A stretch of 64,000 nucleotides of DNA from positions 62,001 through 126,000 of the forward strand of contig NZ_PGDQ01000010.1 of the NCBI RefSeq assembly GCF_003073135.1, read 5' to 3'. Below, piece by piece: positions 43,158-51,846 of this stretch. The notes beneath the pieces are model-generated. The model did not search any database. It was given only the letters and a program-made list of their open reading frames with translations, and was not told where the DNA came from. A program made the translations under genes and the position numbers. The stretch is from Euzebya rosea. GTDB taxonomy: Bacteria; Actinomycetota; Nitriliruptoria; Euzebyales; Euzebyaceae. Positions within the stretch are counted from its first letter, which is position 1. Every line of letters starts with the position of its first letter.

Positions 43158-43283
43158 GGGCGGAGCCTTCGGGACGACGAACGGACGGTGTCTCCCCTTA
43201 CACGTTCCTGGACCGACGATCGTTACGGTCCGCGTCGTCCGTGGGGGACGAGGGTGGGCCGTCGGATCCTCGCGGACAGGGTC

Positions 43284-44297
43284 TCAGGCGAGGGCACCGT
43301 TCGTGGCTGGGGGCTGCTCGTGCACGAGCTCGGCGTTGACGATGAGGTTGCCCAGGTAGCTGCCGTCGGCGAAGTCGCCGTCGCAGGTGATCAACCGGAG
43401 CCACGGTTCGGTCGTTGCGCCGTAGACCATCTCCGTCGGGAAGTCGTCCTTGCTGACCCGCATGATGCTGCGCACCGCGAAGGTGGCGGAGGATCCGTCG
43501 ACCCTGTCGATGGTGATCTCGTCGCCCGCCACGAGGTCGCGCAGGCGGAAGAACACCGCCGGTCCGCGGAAGGAGTCCACGTGGCCCACGACGACGGCGG
43601 CGCCGACCTCGCCGGGTTCGGGTCCGTCCTGCCACCAGCCGGTCTCGGCGAAGTCCTCCGGGACGTCCAGGCTGCTGTCGGTCACGCCCAGCGGGATGAC
43701 CGACGCGTCGACGTCGATCGCCGGGATGGACACGGTGGCGGGATCCGCCCGTTCGACCCGCCCCGCATCGCCAGCCGACGGCGCGACGGCGGTCGAGCCC
43801 TGACGGACGGTGCTCCTGGTGTCCGATGGGGGCACGGCCGTCGCAGTGGGTCCCGGTCGGGCGACGGAGCCGGTGGCGTCGATCGCCCCGACGAGCACCT
43901 CGCTCGCACCCACGTCCCGGGAGGGGAGGAGACCCGCGGACACCATGCCGACGACGAGCAGCGCCACCAACGACAGCAGGCCGACGGCCCCGGCCACGGA
44001 CCTGACGACGTGCCGCCCTCGCCCCTCCCGCTGCGCGGTGTCCGGCGTCAGTGGCCCGGGCGTGTCAGCCACGTGGCCGGGTCGGCCGTCCGCGCCCTCG
44101 ACCTCGTGGTCCTCCTCGGCAGCGTCGGCCTCGGTGGCGGGCCCGGTGTCCGCAGGGCCGGCCGGCTGGTCCGACGGCAGGCCCGGGCGGCCACCGGGCC
44201 GGGTCGACCGGCCCGGTCGGCGGGAGAGGAGCAGGGCCGCGGAGGTAGCAGCCGCCGAGGTGACGAGGCCGATGACGACGTACCTGGATCTGCGCAT
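43284..44297 (-). CDS. Class F sortase-like transpeptidase
   Basis: A 337-residue membrane protein with two predicted helices (about 7-25 and 100-122) separated by a Gly/Pro/acidic linker, then a sortase domain (about 190-337). The His is in VVVGHVDSFRGPAVFFRL and the Cys in WLRLITCDGDF, as in class F sortases. The Arg expected after the Cys is not evident; the region reads GSYLGNLIV. Sortases join sorting-signal proteins to the wall; the fasciclin protein encoded just upstream on the same strand may be a substrate. Start ATG 44297 has GGAAGG 8 nt upstream. Confidence 0.85.
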   Translation of the reverse strand: MRRSRYVVIGLVTSAAATSAALLLSRRPGRSTRPGGRPGLPSDQPAGPADTGPATEADAAEEDHEVEGADGRPGHVADTPGPLTPDTAQREGRGRHVVRSVAGAVGLLSLVALLVVGMVSAGLLPSRDVGASEVLVGAIDATGSVARPGPTATAVPPSDTRSTVRQGSTAVAPSAGDAGRVERADPATVSIPAIDVDASVIPLGVTDSSLDVPEDFAETGWWQDGPEPGEVGAAVVVGHVDSFRGPAVFFRLRDLVAGDEITIDRVDGSSATFAVRSIMRVSKDDFPTEMVYGATTEPWLRLITCDGDFADGSYLGNLIVNAELVHEQPPATNGALA

Positions 44298-44399
44298 CGG
44301 TGTTGCCTTCCGTCGGTTGGGGCCGGACACGGGCCTGCCCCGGCCCAGCGACAGGAGTCACCGGACCGGGGCAGGTGGGCGCGGCGAACGCGGCAGCGG

Positions 44400-45203
44400 C
44401 TAGGCGCGGCTGCGGACGACGAAGGCGGCGGCGGCGACGGTGGCCAGCAGGCCCATCGCCACGAAGGGCAGGGTCGAGCCGGTGTCGGCGGTGCCGCCGG
44501 CACCGGTCGCCACGCCTCCGGTCGGGGCCGGGCCGCTGTCGGTGGTCGCAGCATCGTCGGCCGTGGTGGTCGCAGCGTCGTCGGCGGTCGCGTCGTCGGC
44601 GGTCGCGGCGTCACCGGTGTCGGCCTGGGCCGCCTCGGTCACGCTCGGCGGCAGCATCACGGTGTCGATCAGGTGCACGGTGGCGTTGGCGGTCTGGATG
44701 TCGGGGACGACGATCTCGGCCTGGCCGTCGACGTCGGTGCCGTTGATGGTGATGGTCTCGCCGGTGAAGGTCTCGTAGTCACCGGACAGGTCGGCGGAGG
44801 CGATGCGCTCGCCGGCGATGACGTGGAAGCCGAGGACGGTGGTCAGCAGGCCGGTCGGGTCGGCCAGGGCAGCCTCGAGGGTGGCGGCGTCCAGCGCGGC
44901 GAAGGCGCAGTCGGTGGGGGCGAAGACCGTGAGGGCCTCGGCGGAGTTCAGGGTGTCCACCAGGCCGGCCTCGGACACGGCGGTGACCAGCGTGGTCAGG
45001 ACCGGGTTGGAGGAGGCGGCGGTCCCGACGGGGTCGTCGGCCATGCCCTCCAGCGTGCCCTCCTCGGCACCGCTCTGGACGGCCTCGACCAGGCCGTCGG
45101 TGTCACAGATCGTCGTGGAGTCCTGGGCCGCCGCGCCGGAGGCCGGGAGCAGCAGGAGACCGGCCAGCAGGCCGAGAAGGAGACGGGCGGAGCGTGTGCG
45201 CAT
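44400..45203 (-). CDS. Fasciclin-domain surface protein with C-terminal anchor
   Basis: A 267-residue exported protein. A signal peptide ends near residue 25 (PASGAAAQD). A fasciclin (FAS1) domain spans about 45-175: [40 protein letters not shown] and [13 protein letters not shown]. Then comes a low-complexity T/A/D-rich stalk and a C-terminal region [16 protein letters not shown], a hydrophobic helix and RSRA. That tail resembles a degenerate sorting signal. FAS1 domains mediate adhesion. It precedes the class F sortase gene (102 bp gap), so enzyme and substrate may be paired. ATG 45203 has GAGGA 7 nt upstream. Confidence 0.88.
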   Translation of the reverse strand: MRTRSARLLLGLLAGLLLLPASGAAAQDSTTICDTDGLVEAVQSGAEEGTLEGMADDPVGTAASSNPVLTTLVTAVSEAGLVDTLNSAEALTVFAPTDCAFAALDAATLEAALADPTGLLTTVLGFHVIAGERIASADLSGDYETFTGETITINGTDVDGQAEIVVPDIQTANATVHLIDTVMLPPSVTEAAQADTGDAATADDATADDAATTTADDAATTDSGPAPTGGVATGAGGTADTGSTLPFVAMGLLATVAAAAFVVRSRA

Positions 45204-45360
45204 TGGATGTCCTCGAGTTCGGGGTGTCGGGGGACCCCGGTCGGTGGGATCCACGTTTGCCGGTTCGGAGCCGACGGCCCGCCGGATGGCGACGATGTGG
45301 TTCACTGCGCGACCGCGATTGTTGCTTCGAGCGACAATCCCGCCGAAGGGTGTGAGCCTC

Positions 45361-45366
45361 TAGGCT
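45361..45366 (+). promoter_or_regulatory. -10 element TAGGCT of pyruvate kinase gene
   Basis: TAGGCT at 40 nt before the GTG start gives a short leader with GAAGGA 6 nt upstream of the start. This one uses the same -10 motif but is not leaderless. Confidence 0.5.
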
Positions 45367-45405
45367 GACCTGCACCGAACCGTCTCCCCCCATGAAGGAA
45401 GTCAC

Positions 45406-46848
45406 GTGGCTCGTCGAGCGAAGATCGTCGCCACCCTTGGTCCGGCCCTGGACGACCGCGAGAAGCTGCGCGCGGCCATCGAGGCCGGCATCGACGTCGT
45501 CCGGCTGAACTTCAGCCACGGCGACCACGACACGCACGCCCGGCGGCTCGAGACCGTCCTCGAGCTCGGGGCCCGCCTGGGACGCAACGTCGGCTCCCTC
45601 GCGGACCTGCAGGGCCCGAAGATGCGGCTCGGGCTGATGCCCGATGACGGCCTGGAGATCGAGACGGGCTCGGAGGTCTACCTCCTTCCCGGCGTCGAGG
45701 AGCTGGAGAGCTACGAGAGCGAGGGCCTCAAGGCCCTTCCCGTGGTGTACGACGCGCTCGCCGAGGACGTCGAGCCGGGGGCGCTGCTGCTGATCGACGA
45801 CGGGTCCCTCCGGCTGGTGGCCTCCCGGGTCGAGAACGGGACGGTGCGGGCCCGGGTCGTGGCCGGCGGCCGGGCCAAGTCCCGCAAGGGCCTGAACCTG
45901 CCGGGTGTGGCCGTCTCGGCCGCTTGCCTGACCGACAAGGACCTCGAGGACCTCAAGTTCGCCATGGAGCTCGGGGCGGACTGGGTCGCCCTGTCCTTCG
46001 TCCGTGGCCCCGACGACATCATCGACGTGCGCAACCGCATCCATGCGCTGGGTGGCGAGTCGCCGGTCATCGCCAAGCTCGAGCGTCCCGAGGCGATCGA
46101 ACGGCTGACCGACATCATCGACGTCACCGACGCCGTGATGGTGGCCCGTGGCGACCTGGGTGTGGAGATCGGCCCCGAACGTGTCCCGGCGATCCAGAAG
46201 GAGATCATCGCCGAGGCCAACGCCGAGTCCCGACCCGTCATCACCGCCACGGAGATGCTGGACTCGATGATCAGCTCGCCCCGTCCGACACGGGCCGAGG
46301 CCAGCGACGTCGCCAACGCCATCTTCGACGGCACCGACGCGGTCATGCTGTCGGGCGAGACGGCTGCGGGGGCCTTCCCCGTCGAAGCCGTCCGGACGAT
46401 GGCACGCATCGTCGAGGTTGCCGAACGTTCCCCTCACCTCATCCACCCCAGCCCGCCGCCCCACTCCGAGCTGAGCGTCCCGAAGGTGGTCTCCCAGTCC
46501 GCCGTCCAGGTCGCCCGCGATGTCCGGGCGACCGCGATCGTGGTGTTCTCCATGACCGGGTGGTCGGTGCAGCTCGTCAGCAAGTGCCGTCCGGAGATGC
46601 CCCTCGTCGGGTTGACCCCATCGGACCGCGCCCGGCGGCGGACCTCGATGATGTGGGGGACCGAGGCGGCGCTCGTGCCGATGAAGGATCGCGCGCAGGA
46701 GCTGCTCGAAGCCGCCGAACGCGTCCTGCTGGACGGCAACTGGGCGGCGCACGGCGACATGATCGTCCTCGTCACGGGCCCGCCGGGGTCCCTCGGAGGG
46801 ACCAGCCGGATCTGGGTCCACCGCATCGGTGACGAGATCGTGAGCTGA
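45406..46848 (+). CDS. pyk: Pyruvate kinase
   Basis: A 480-residue enzyme, normal length for the bacterial short form. Substrate and metal motifs are VRLNFSHGDHD, LADLQGPKMRLG, VIAKLERPEAIE, VARGDLGVEIGPERVP and TATEMLDSMISSPRPTRAE with SDVANAIFDGTDAVMLSGE. The C-terminal allosteric domain (about 350-480) is present. The enzyme converts phosphoenolpyruvate and ADP to pyruvate and ATP. GTG start follows GAAGGA. It stands alone and no other glycolysis gene adjoins, though glpX is in the same window. Confidence 0.96.
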   Translation: MARRAKIVATLGPALDDREKLRAAIEAGIDVVRLNFSHGDHDTHARRLETVLELGARLGRNVGSLADLQGPKMRLGLMPDDGLEIETGSEVYLLPGVEELESYESEGLKALPVVYDALAEDVEPGALLLIDDGSLRLVASRVENGTVRARVVAGGRAKSRKGLNLPGVAVSAACLTDKDLEDLKFAMELGADWVALSFVRGPDDIIDVRNRIHALGGESPVIAKLERPEAIERLTDIIDVTDAVMVARGDLGVEIGPERVPAIQKEIIAEANAESRPVITATEMLDSMISSPRPTRAEASDVANAIFDGTDAVMLSGETAAGAFPVEAVRTMARIVEVAERSPHLIHPSPPPHSELSVPKVVSQSAVQVARDVRATAIVVFSMTGWSVQLVSKCRPEMPLVGLTPSDRARRRTSMMWGTEAALVPMKDRAQELLEAAERVLLDGNWAAHGDMIVLVTGPPGSLGGTSRIWVHRIGDEIVS

Positions 46849-46950
46849 CGCACGTACGCACGCTGGCGCGGTCGGCTACGTACGGCCCAGCCAACGCCGG
46901 ACCCGATTCACTAGGCCTATGTTCCCAGATACGGGCACGGGACACGGGGG

Positions 46951-46956
46951 TAGCGT
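46951..46956 (+). promoter_or_regulatory. -10 element TAGCGT, probable leaderless promoter
   Basis: TAGCGT ends 6 nt before the GTG at 46963; the spacer TGTCTC has no ribosome site. Confidence 0.6.
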
Positions 46957-46962
46957 TGTCTC

Positions 46963-48321
46963 GTGAAAGACGCCTCCGAACTCCGGGTGCTCGTCGTGGA
47001 GGATGCCGGCTCGGACCGGCTCCTCATCGATGCAGCGCTGACCGAACAGCTCGACGGCAGCCCCGTCGTCCTGTGGGCCGAGACCGTCCCCGAGGCCGTG
47101 CGCCAGCTGGCGGGCGACCCGATCGATGTGGTGCTGCTGGACCTCGGCCTCCCCGACACCACGGGCCTCGGGACCATCGCGGCCCTGCGGGCTGCGGACG
47201 CCGACGTCCCTATCGTGGTGGTGACCGGTACGGCGGGTGAGGCCGACCGCCGGCTGGCCGTCCGGCTCGGCGTCGACGACGTGATCGGCAAGGACCAGCT
47301 CGAGCATCGACACCACCCCCTGGGCCACAGCATCCGCAACGCCGTCGACCGGCCTCGTCCCGAGGTCGACCGCCGGACCTCGCCGGCCACGATCGGCCCG
47401 GGCAGCAGCATCCACATCGCGGTGCTGGATCCCGAGAACCGGGCGGACACCGACCTCGACCGCGTCGTCGCAGAGGTCGCCGAACGCAACGGCTGGCGAC
47501 TGACCCTCAGCCGGACGACCACCATGGATGGCCTGTCCGACGTGTCTGCAGCGGGTGGCGGGCCGGACCTGCTGATCGTCGACATCGACGTCACCGAACC
47601 ACGGGGGTTGGCGACCCTCCGACAGGCTCGGCTCAGGATGCCACGGTGCGAGATCATCGTGGCCAGCGACACCCATCCGGCCGTCATGGCGCTCGCGGCG
47701 CTCGACCTCGGCGCGGCCGACGTACTGCTGCGTGAGCTGATGGACGGCCCTTCGGTCGAACGGGCCATCCTCTTCGCCCTTCGGCGTCGCCGTCGGGAGA
47801 TCGAGCTCTCCAGCGCGGCCGACAAGGACGCGCTCACCGGCCTGCCGTCACGGGGCGTGGTCCTGGAGCACCTCGAGATCTCCATGCGCAACATCGAGAC
47901 CGGGCAGAGCGACTGCTGCACGGTGGTGTTCATGGGCCTGGACGGCCTCTCCCAGGTCAACGCCCAGTTCGGCCATCGGGTGGGCGACCATGTCCTGCGG
48001 GTCGTGGCGGGGCGCATGACCCATGTCGCACGTCGGGGCGACCTGCTGGCCCATCTCGGCGGATGCGAGTTCGTGCTGGTGCTCGACGACTTCGACCGGA
48101 CGCGGGCCCTCGACGTCGTCGAGCGACTGGTCGACGCGGTGGGCAGTCCGATCGCCATCGACGCCGACTACCGGGTCCTGGTCGGGGTTCGTGCCGGTAT
48201 GGCCTCGACCGACATGCCCATCGAGCCCACGGAGCTCCTGGACGCTGCTGATCGCGACCTGTACCAGCTCGCTCGGCAGCAGGCTGTCAACGAGGGCCGA
48301 CAGGTGTCCGGCCGCGAGTAG
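46963..48321 (+). CDS. Receiver protein with degenerate GGDEF (GGCEF) domain
   Basis: A 452-residue protein. Residues about 5-120 are a receiver (VLVVEDAGSD, VVLLDLGLPDTTG, VVVTGTAG, IGKDQ). A second receiver-like region without clear phospho-acceptor spans about 145-275 (LLIVDIDVTEPRG, EIIVASDT). A GGDEF domain (about 290-445) has KDALTGLPSRGVV and FMGLDGLSQVN, but the active-site signature is GGCEF instead of GGDEF. RRGD five residues before it preserves the RxxD inhibitory site. It is therefore likely a c-di-GMP-binding receptor rather than an active cyclase. It is convergent with a GGDEF-EAL gene 43 bp away. Confidence 0.87.
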   Translation: MKDASELRVLVVEDAGSDRLLIDAALTEQLDGSPVVLWAETVPEAVRQLAGDPIDVVLLDLGLPDTTGLGTIAALRAADADVPIVVVTGTAGEADRRLAVRLGVDDVIGKDQLEHRHHPLGHSIRNAVDRPRPEVDRRTSPATIGPGSSIHIAVLDPENRADTDLDRVVAEVAERNGWRLTLSRTTTMDGLSDVSAAGGGPDLLIVDIDVTEPRGLATLRQARLRMPRCEIIVASDTHPAVMALAALDLGAADVLLRELMDGPSVERAILFALRRRRREIELSSAADKDALTGLPSRGVVLEHLEISMRNIETGQSDCCTVVFMGLDGLSQVNAQFGHRVGDHVLRVVAGRMTHVARRGDLLAHLGGCEFVLVLDDFDRTRALDVVERLVDAVGSPIAIDADYRVLVGVRAGMASTDMPIEPTELLDAADRDLYQLARQQAVNEGRQVSGRE

Positions 48322-48364
48322 TCGTCCAGGGGGCAGGCGGGTCGGGACGCAGACGTCGAGCAGG

Positions 48365-50794
48365 TCAGCTCGGCAGGGTGGGGGACGCTGATCCGAACAG
48401 GTGACCCTGGGCGAAGTCACACCCCCGTGCGACGAGCCAGTCCCGCTGCGCCGCCGTCTCCACACCCTCCGCGACCGTCTTCAGGCCCAGGGCCGTGGCC
48501 ATCCCGAGGATGCCAGCGACGAGGGCGAGGCTGTCGGCGTCGTGGGGCAGCCCGGCAACCAACGACTTGTCGATCTTCACGACGTCGACACCGAACTGAC
48601 GCAGCTGCACGAGCGACGACAGGCCGGTCCCGAAGTCATCCAGGGCCACGCGCACACCCATGGCCCGCAGCTCGGCGATCTGGACCTCGATGTCCCCGGT
48701 CCCTGTGAGCAGGACGTCCTCGGTCAGGTCCAGCACCACCCGGTGCGGGTCGAGGACGGCCTGTTCCTGGAGGGTCCGCAGCACGCGGGCGTACCGCCCG
48801 TCGACCAGCTCGGCGGTGGAGCAGTTGAGGTGGAGGTCGAGCGCGACGTCGCCGTCGTGTCGGCTCGAGGTGTCCGCAGCGTGCCGCAGCAGGGTGTCGC
48901 CCAGCTCGGCCATGAGGCCGGCGTCCTCCGCCAGGCCCAGGAAGCGGTCCGGCCCCAGCACGTCGGTTCCCCGGTCCCATCTCGCGAGGGCTTCGGCCGC
49001 GACGACGCGGCCGGTCCGGAGGTCCACGACGGGCTGGAACCACGGGACGACCTCGCCCGCGCGTACCCCCGTGCGCAGGCCAGCCTGCAGCGTCCGGCGG
49101 ACGGCCGCGGCACGGCGATGCTCGGGGCCGAACAGCTCGGTGCGGCCCTTGCCGCGTTCCTTGGCGGCGTACATGGCGCTGTCGGCGTCCCGCAGGAGCG
49201 CCTGCGGATCGGCGGTCTCGGGGTTGGCCATGACGATGCCGATGCTGAACCCCGGCCGCAGCCGCGTGCCGCCCCGGACCTCGATCCCCTCCCGTGCGGC
49301 TGCATGGATGCGCTTGGCGATTTCCCACACGTTGTCGACCGAGTCGATGTCGCAGACGAGCACGAACTCGTCGCCGCCGAGACGGGCCACGGTGTCGTCG
49401 GGGCGGACGGCTGCCCGGAGGATCCGTGCGACTGACACGAGTACGGCGTCGCCGGCGTCGTGCCCCAGCGTGTCGTTGATCGCCTTGAAGTCGTCGAGGT
49501 CGATGAACAGCACGGCCACGTGTCCACCGTGGCGGCGAGCCCGTTGGAGCGCTTGCGCCATCCGATCCACGAGCAGCGTGCGGTTGGCGAGCCCGGTCAG
49601 TCCGTCGTGCAGCATCTGGTGCCGCATCCGTGTCTGTGCGCGGTGGCTCGCGGTGACGTCGACGATGATCGTGACCGCCGCCAGCTCGGCGTCACGCGCG
49701 GGATGGCGGGAACGGAGGGTCAACCACCGCACGTCAGCACCGTCGCGGACGCGCACGAGGCGGACCTCGGCATCGTCGATGTCCATCGCGGATCGGGCAT
49801 GTCGTCGCAGGAACCCGGGCCCGAGCTCCTCGCCTTCGGAACCGCGCACGAGGATGTCGTCGAGCTCTGCCACGGCGTCGATGCCGAGCAACCGGCCGGC
49901 CGCGGGGTTCATCGCCATCGGGGTCAGGGCGGCTTCGCCCTCCCAGAGGATGACGCCCTCCTCCAGCTCCTCCACGACCGTCTGGAAGCGCATCGCGAGG
50001 ATCGTCGCCTCCTGCTGGGACGCGGTCAGCAGGCGATGCTGCTCTCGGGAACGAATCGCGCCGGAGATGCGTTCGGCTGCGGACTCGAGCTGCGCGTCGT
50101 CCACGGGAGGGACGCTCGGGTCAGCCCAGGCCCAGCAGACGGCCCCGATCGTGGATCCGTCCGCGGTGAGGGGCATGACGACGCCGCCTTCCATTCCCTC
50201 GAGCTGGGAGTGATCCCACTGTGGGTACCGCCGGACGAGCTCGTCGGTCGAGGTCCACCTGATGGGCTGCCCGGCGTCGAGGACGTCGCCGAGGTGCGGG
50301 TACCTGCTGCGATCCACGCGGAGGGCGATGGGGTGGGCGGTGCCGTCGAGGTGGGTGGTGGACACCTCGAGGTGGGCGCCCTTGTCCTGGACGAGCCAGG
50401 TCCGCGCTGCTCCCGTCAGGGCCCCCGCGAGGGCGAGCACCGGCCCGAGTGACTCGGAGGTGTCCTGGATCATCGGTTCCAGCCGCACCCACCTGGTGTG
50501 GTCGTGCTCCAGCCCTCCGAACAGGGCGATGCCCCAGGTCGGTTCGCCGCCGTCGGGGCGGAAGCGCTGGATCATCCGCCGTTCGGCGTCCCGGTCCATG
50601 TCCGTGGACGCCAACAGCTCCATGGCTCGTTCCGGGGTCTCGATCAGGTCGGTGTAGTGGCGGCCCACGAGCAACGCCTGGGGGCTCCGCAGGAACCGCC
50701 CTGCGGCACGGTTGGCGTACAGCACGACCCCCGTCTCGGTGAGCCGGAGAAGCGCTGCCGGCACGCCATCAAGAATCTGGGGGTCCCTCTGCAT
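48365..50794 (-). CDS. PAS-GAF-like-PAS-GGDEF-EAL c-di-GMP turnover protein
   Basis: An 809-residue soluble protein. An N-terminal PAS domain (about 8-110) is followed by a GAF-like domain (about 120-250), a second PAS (about 265-385), GGDEF (about 390-555) and EAL (about 565-800). The GGDEF active site is intact at residues 473-477, with RPDD as an I-site. EAL has VAAEALARWD (Glu about 601), HLNCSTAEL, ALDDFGTG and VKIDKSLV, so phosphodiesterase activity is plausible. Both synthesis and breakdown of c-di-GMP are possible, probably set by the sensors. No membrane helix. No partner regulator is adjacent; the degenerate GGDEF protein is convergent. Confidence 0.93.
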   Translation of the reverse strand: MQRDPQILDGVPAALLRLTETGVVLYANRAAGRFLRSPQALLVGRHYTDLIETPERAMELLASTDMDRDAERRMIQRFRPDGGEPTWGIALFGGLEHDHTRWVRLEPMIQDTSESLGPVLALAGALTGAARTWLVQDKGAHLEVSTTHLDGTAHPIALRVDRSRYPHLGDVLDAGQPIRWTSTDELVRRYPQWDHSQLEGMEGGVVMPLTADGSTIGAVCWAWADPSVPPVDDAQLESAAERISGAIRSREQHRLLTASQQEATILAMRFQTVVEELEEGVILWEGEAALTPMAMNPAAGRLLGIDAVAELDDILVRGSEGEELGPGFLRRHARSAMDIDDAEVRLVRVRDGADVRWLTLRSRHPARDAELAAVTIIVDVTASHRAQTRMRHQMLHDGLTGLANRTLLVDRMAQALQRARRHGGHVAVLFIDLDDFKAINDTLGHDAGDAVLVSVARILRAAVRPDDTVARLGGDEFVLVCDIDSVDNVWEIAKRIHAAAREGIEVRGGTRLRPGFSIGIVMANPETADPQALLRDADSAMYAAKERGKGRTELFGPEHRRAAAVRRTLQAGLRTGVRAGEVVPWFQPVVDLRTGRVVAAEALARWDRGTDVLGPDRFLGLAEDAGLMAELGDTLLRHAADTSSRHDGDVALDLHLNCSTAELVDGRYARVLRTLQEQAVLDPHRVVLDLTEDVLLTGTGDIEVQIAELRAMGVRVALDDFGTGLSSLVQLRQFGVDVVKIDKSLVAGLPHDADSLALVAGILGMATALGLKTVAEGVETAAQRDWLVARGCDFAQGHLFGSASPTLPS

Positions 50795-50845
50795 CCCGCG
50801 AAGGCTTCCACTGTCGCGTACAGCGCAAACCGGAGCGAACGGAAT

Positions 50846-51112
50846 TCAGTACGAATTCCTTCGATCTCGCCGGGGAGGGGCCGGAGGCACCGTCTTCCCG
50901 GCCACCAGCGTCTGCTCGTCGACGGTGACGAGGTGCCCGTCCCGATGTCGGATGGACAGCCAGCCGTCCTCCCATGCCTCGAGCTCGCCGAGGGCATCGG
51001 TGAGGGCCGGTTCGCCCGGACCGCGTTCCGCCGCGCCGTCACGCCAGTACCGCACGCTCACGCGCTGGCCGACGTCGGCCGGGGTGATCCGCACGACGTA
51101 GCGGGCCCTCAT
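50846..51112 (-). CDS. Small SH3-like domain protein (Rv0428c N-terminal type)
   Basis: An 88-residue protein: ARYVVRITPADVGQRVSVRY, then DALGELEAWEDGWLSIRHRDG and LVTVDEQTLVAGKTVPPAPPRR. The end pattern and spacing recall the SH3-like N-terminal domain of actinobacterial GNAT proteins such as Rv0428c. Here it stands alone, without the acetyltransferase part. The ATG overlaps the stop of the upstream alpha/beta hydrolase by 4 bp, so the two are co-translated. Function is unknown; a small protein-interaction or nucleic-acid-binding module is possible. Confidence 0.7.
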   Translation of the reverse strand: MRARYVVRITPADVGQRVSVRYWRDGAAERGPGEPALTDALGELEAWEDGWLSIRHRDGHLVTVDEQTLVAGKTVPPAPPRRDRRNSY

Positions 51113-51750
51113 CGGTCGGACGTCCCGGGAAGCGCGTGCAGGACGGCCGCGGCGACGTCCTGGTCACGATCGAAGAAGAAGTGGTCGGTATCCGGCAGCA
51201 CGGTGACCTCGTCGGGACGGAGGATGTGGAGGGTGTCGGGCGGGAAGAACTGGTCGTGCTCGCCGACCACGACGTGGCGTTTCGGCGGCAGCACGTCCGG
51301 CACGAGGGGGCCGAGCAGCGGGGCGTCGTCGAGGGTACGGGTCGGTGGCGCGATGCCCACCCACGTGTCGACCGACGAGCCCAAGCGGAGGGTGATCATG
51401 GCGCCGAACGACCAGCCGACCGCCGCCAGCGGGACTCCCGGGTGGGCGGCTCGAAGGTGGGCGATCCCGGCCTCGGCATCGAGGTGTTCGAGGACGCCGC
51501 CGGTCTGCGTGCCCTGCGACCCCTCGACGCCGCGGAAGTTCAGGCGGAGGGTCGCCCAGCCGGCTTCCGACAGCGCTGCGGCGATCGTGGGAAGCAGCCA
51601 GACGTCCATGTGGCCGCCGAACGCCGGGTGGGGGTGGCACAGCAGCGCCGCACCGACCGGTGGCGTGTCGGGCCGTCGGTGACGGGCCTGCAGGGACACC
51701 CCGTCGGCGGTGACGAGGGTGGCTTCGGCTGTCGGGTTGCGTGGGTGCAC
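51109..51750 (-). CDS. Alpha/beta hydrolase (dienelactone hydrolase-like)
   Basis: A 213-residue small alpha/beta hydrolase. ALLCHPHPAFGGHMD contributes the oxyanion region, LNFRGVEGSQG follows, the nucleophile elbow is VGWSFGAMI, HVVVGEHDQFFPPD carries the acid, and VLPDTDHFFFD the His. The HPHPxxGG plus GxSxG layout is that of the small hydrolases often annotated as dienelactone hydrolase. The substrate is unknown. GTG start follows a TACCCT -10 by 8 nt (leaderless). It is divergent from fdxA with overlapping promoter elements. Confidence 0.88.
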   Translation of the reverse strand: MHPRNPTAEATLVTADGVSLQARHRRPDTPPVGAALLCHPHPAFGGHMDVWLLPTIAAALSEAGWATLRLNFRGVEGSQGTQTGGVLEHLDAEAGIAHLRAAHPGVPLAAVGWSFGAMITLRLGSSVDTWVGIAPPTRTLDDAPLLGPLVPDVLPPKRHVVVGEHDQFFPPDTLHILRPDEVTVLPDTDHFFFDRDQDVAAAVLHALPGTSDR

Positions 51751-51758
51751 GGGTCCTC

Positions 51759-51764
51759 AGGGTA
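51759..51764 (-). promoter_or_regulatory. -10 element TACCCT (reverse strand) for the alpha/beta hydrolase
   Basis: TACCCT on the reverse strand ends 8 nt before the GTG at 51750. It shares two bases with the forward TAGAGT. Confidence 0.55.
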
Positions 51765-51768
51765 GAGT
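51763..51768 (+). promoter_or_regulatory. -10 element TAGAGT (forward strand) for fdxA
   Basis: TAGAGT gives a leader of about 75 nt that ends in CCAGGAGG before the GTG at 51847. It overlaps the -10 of the divergent hydrolase promoter. Confidence 0.5.
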
Positions 51769-51846
51769 GTTGGCCGACGCGCCCGACCGGGCCCACCGTG
51801 CACCGCACGATGACCAACACGCGACCCCAACCAGGAGGCCAAACAC

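Noticed and set aside
40989-45368. A 1459-residue open frame on the forward strand opposite the CWB2, sortase and fasciclin genes
   Set aside because: It is a shadow of high-GC codon use. The reverse strand has signal peptides, known domains and ribosome sites, and the forward translation is low-complexity without any domain.
46849-46890. Terminator after pyruvate kinase (ACGTACG ... ACGTACG)
   Set aside because: The stem is short, itself palindromic, and lacks a T-run. The signal is too weak to annotate.
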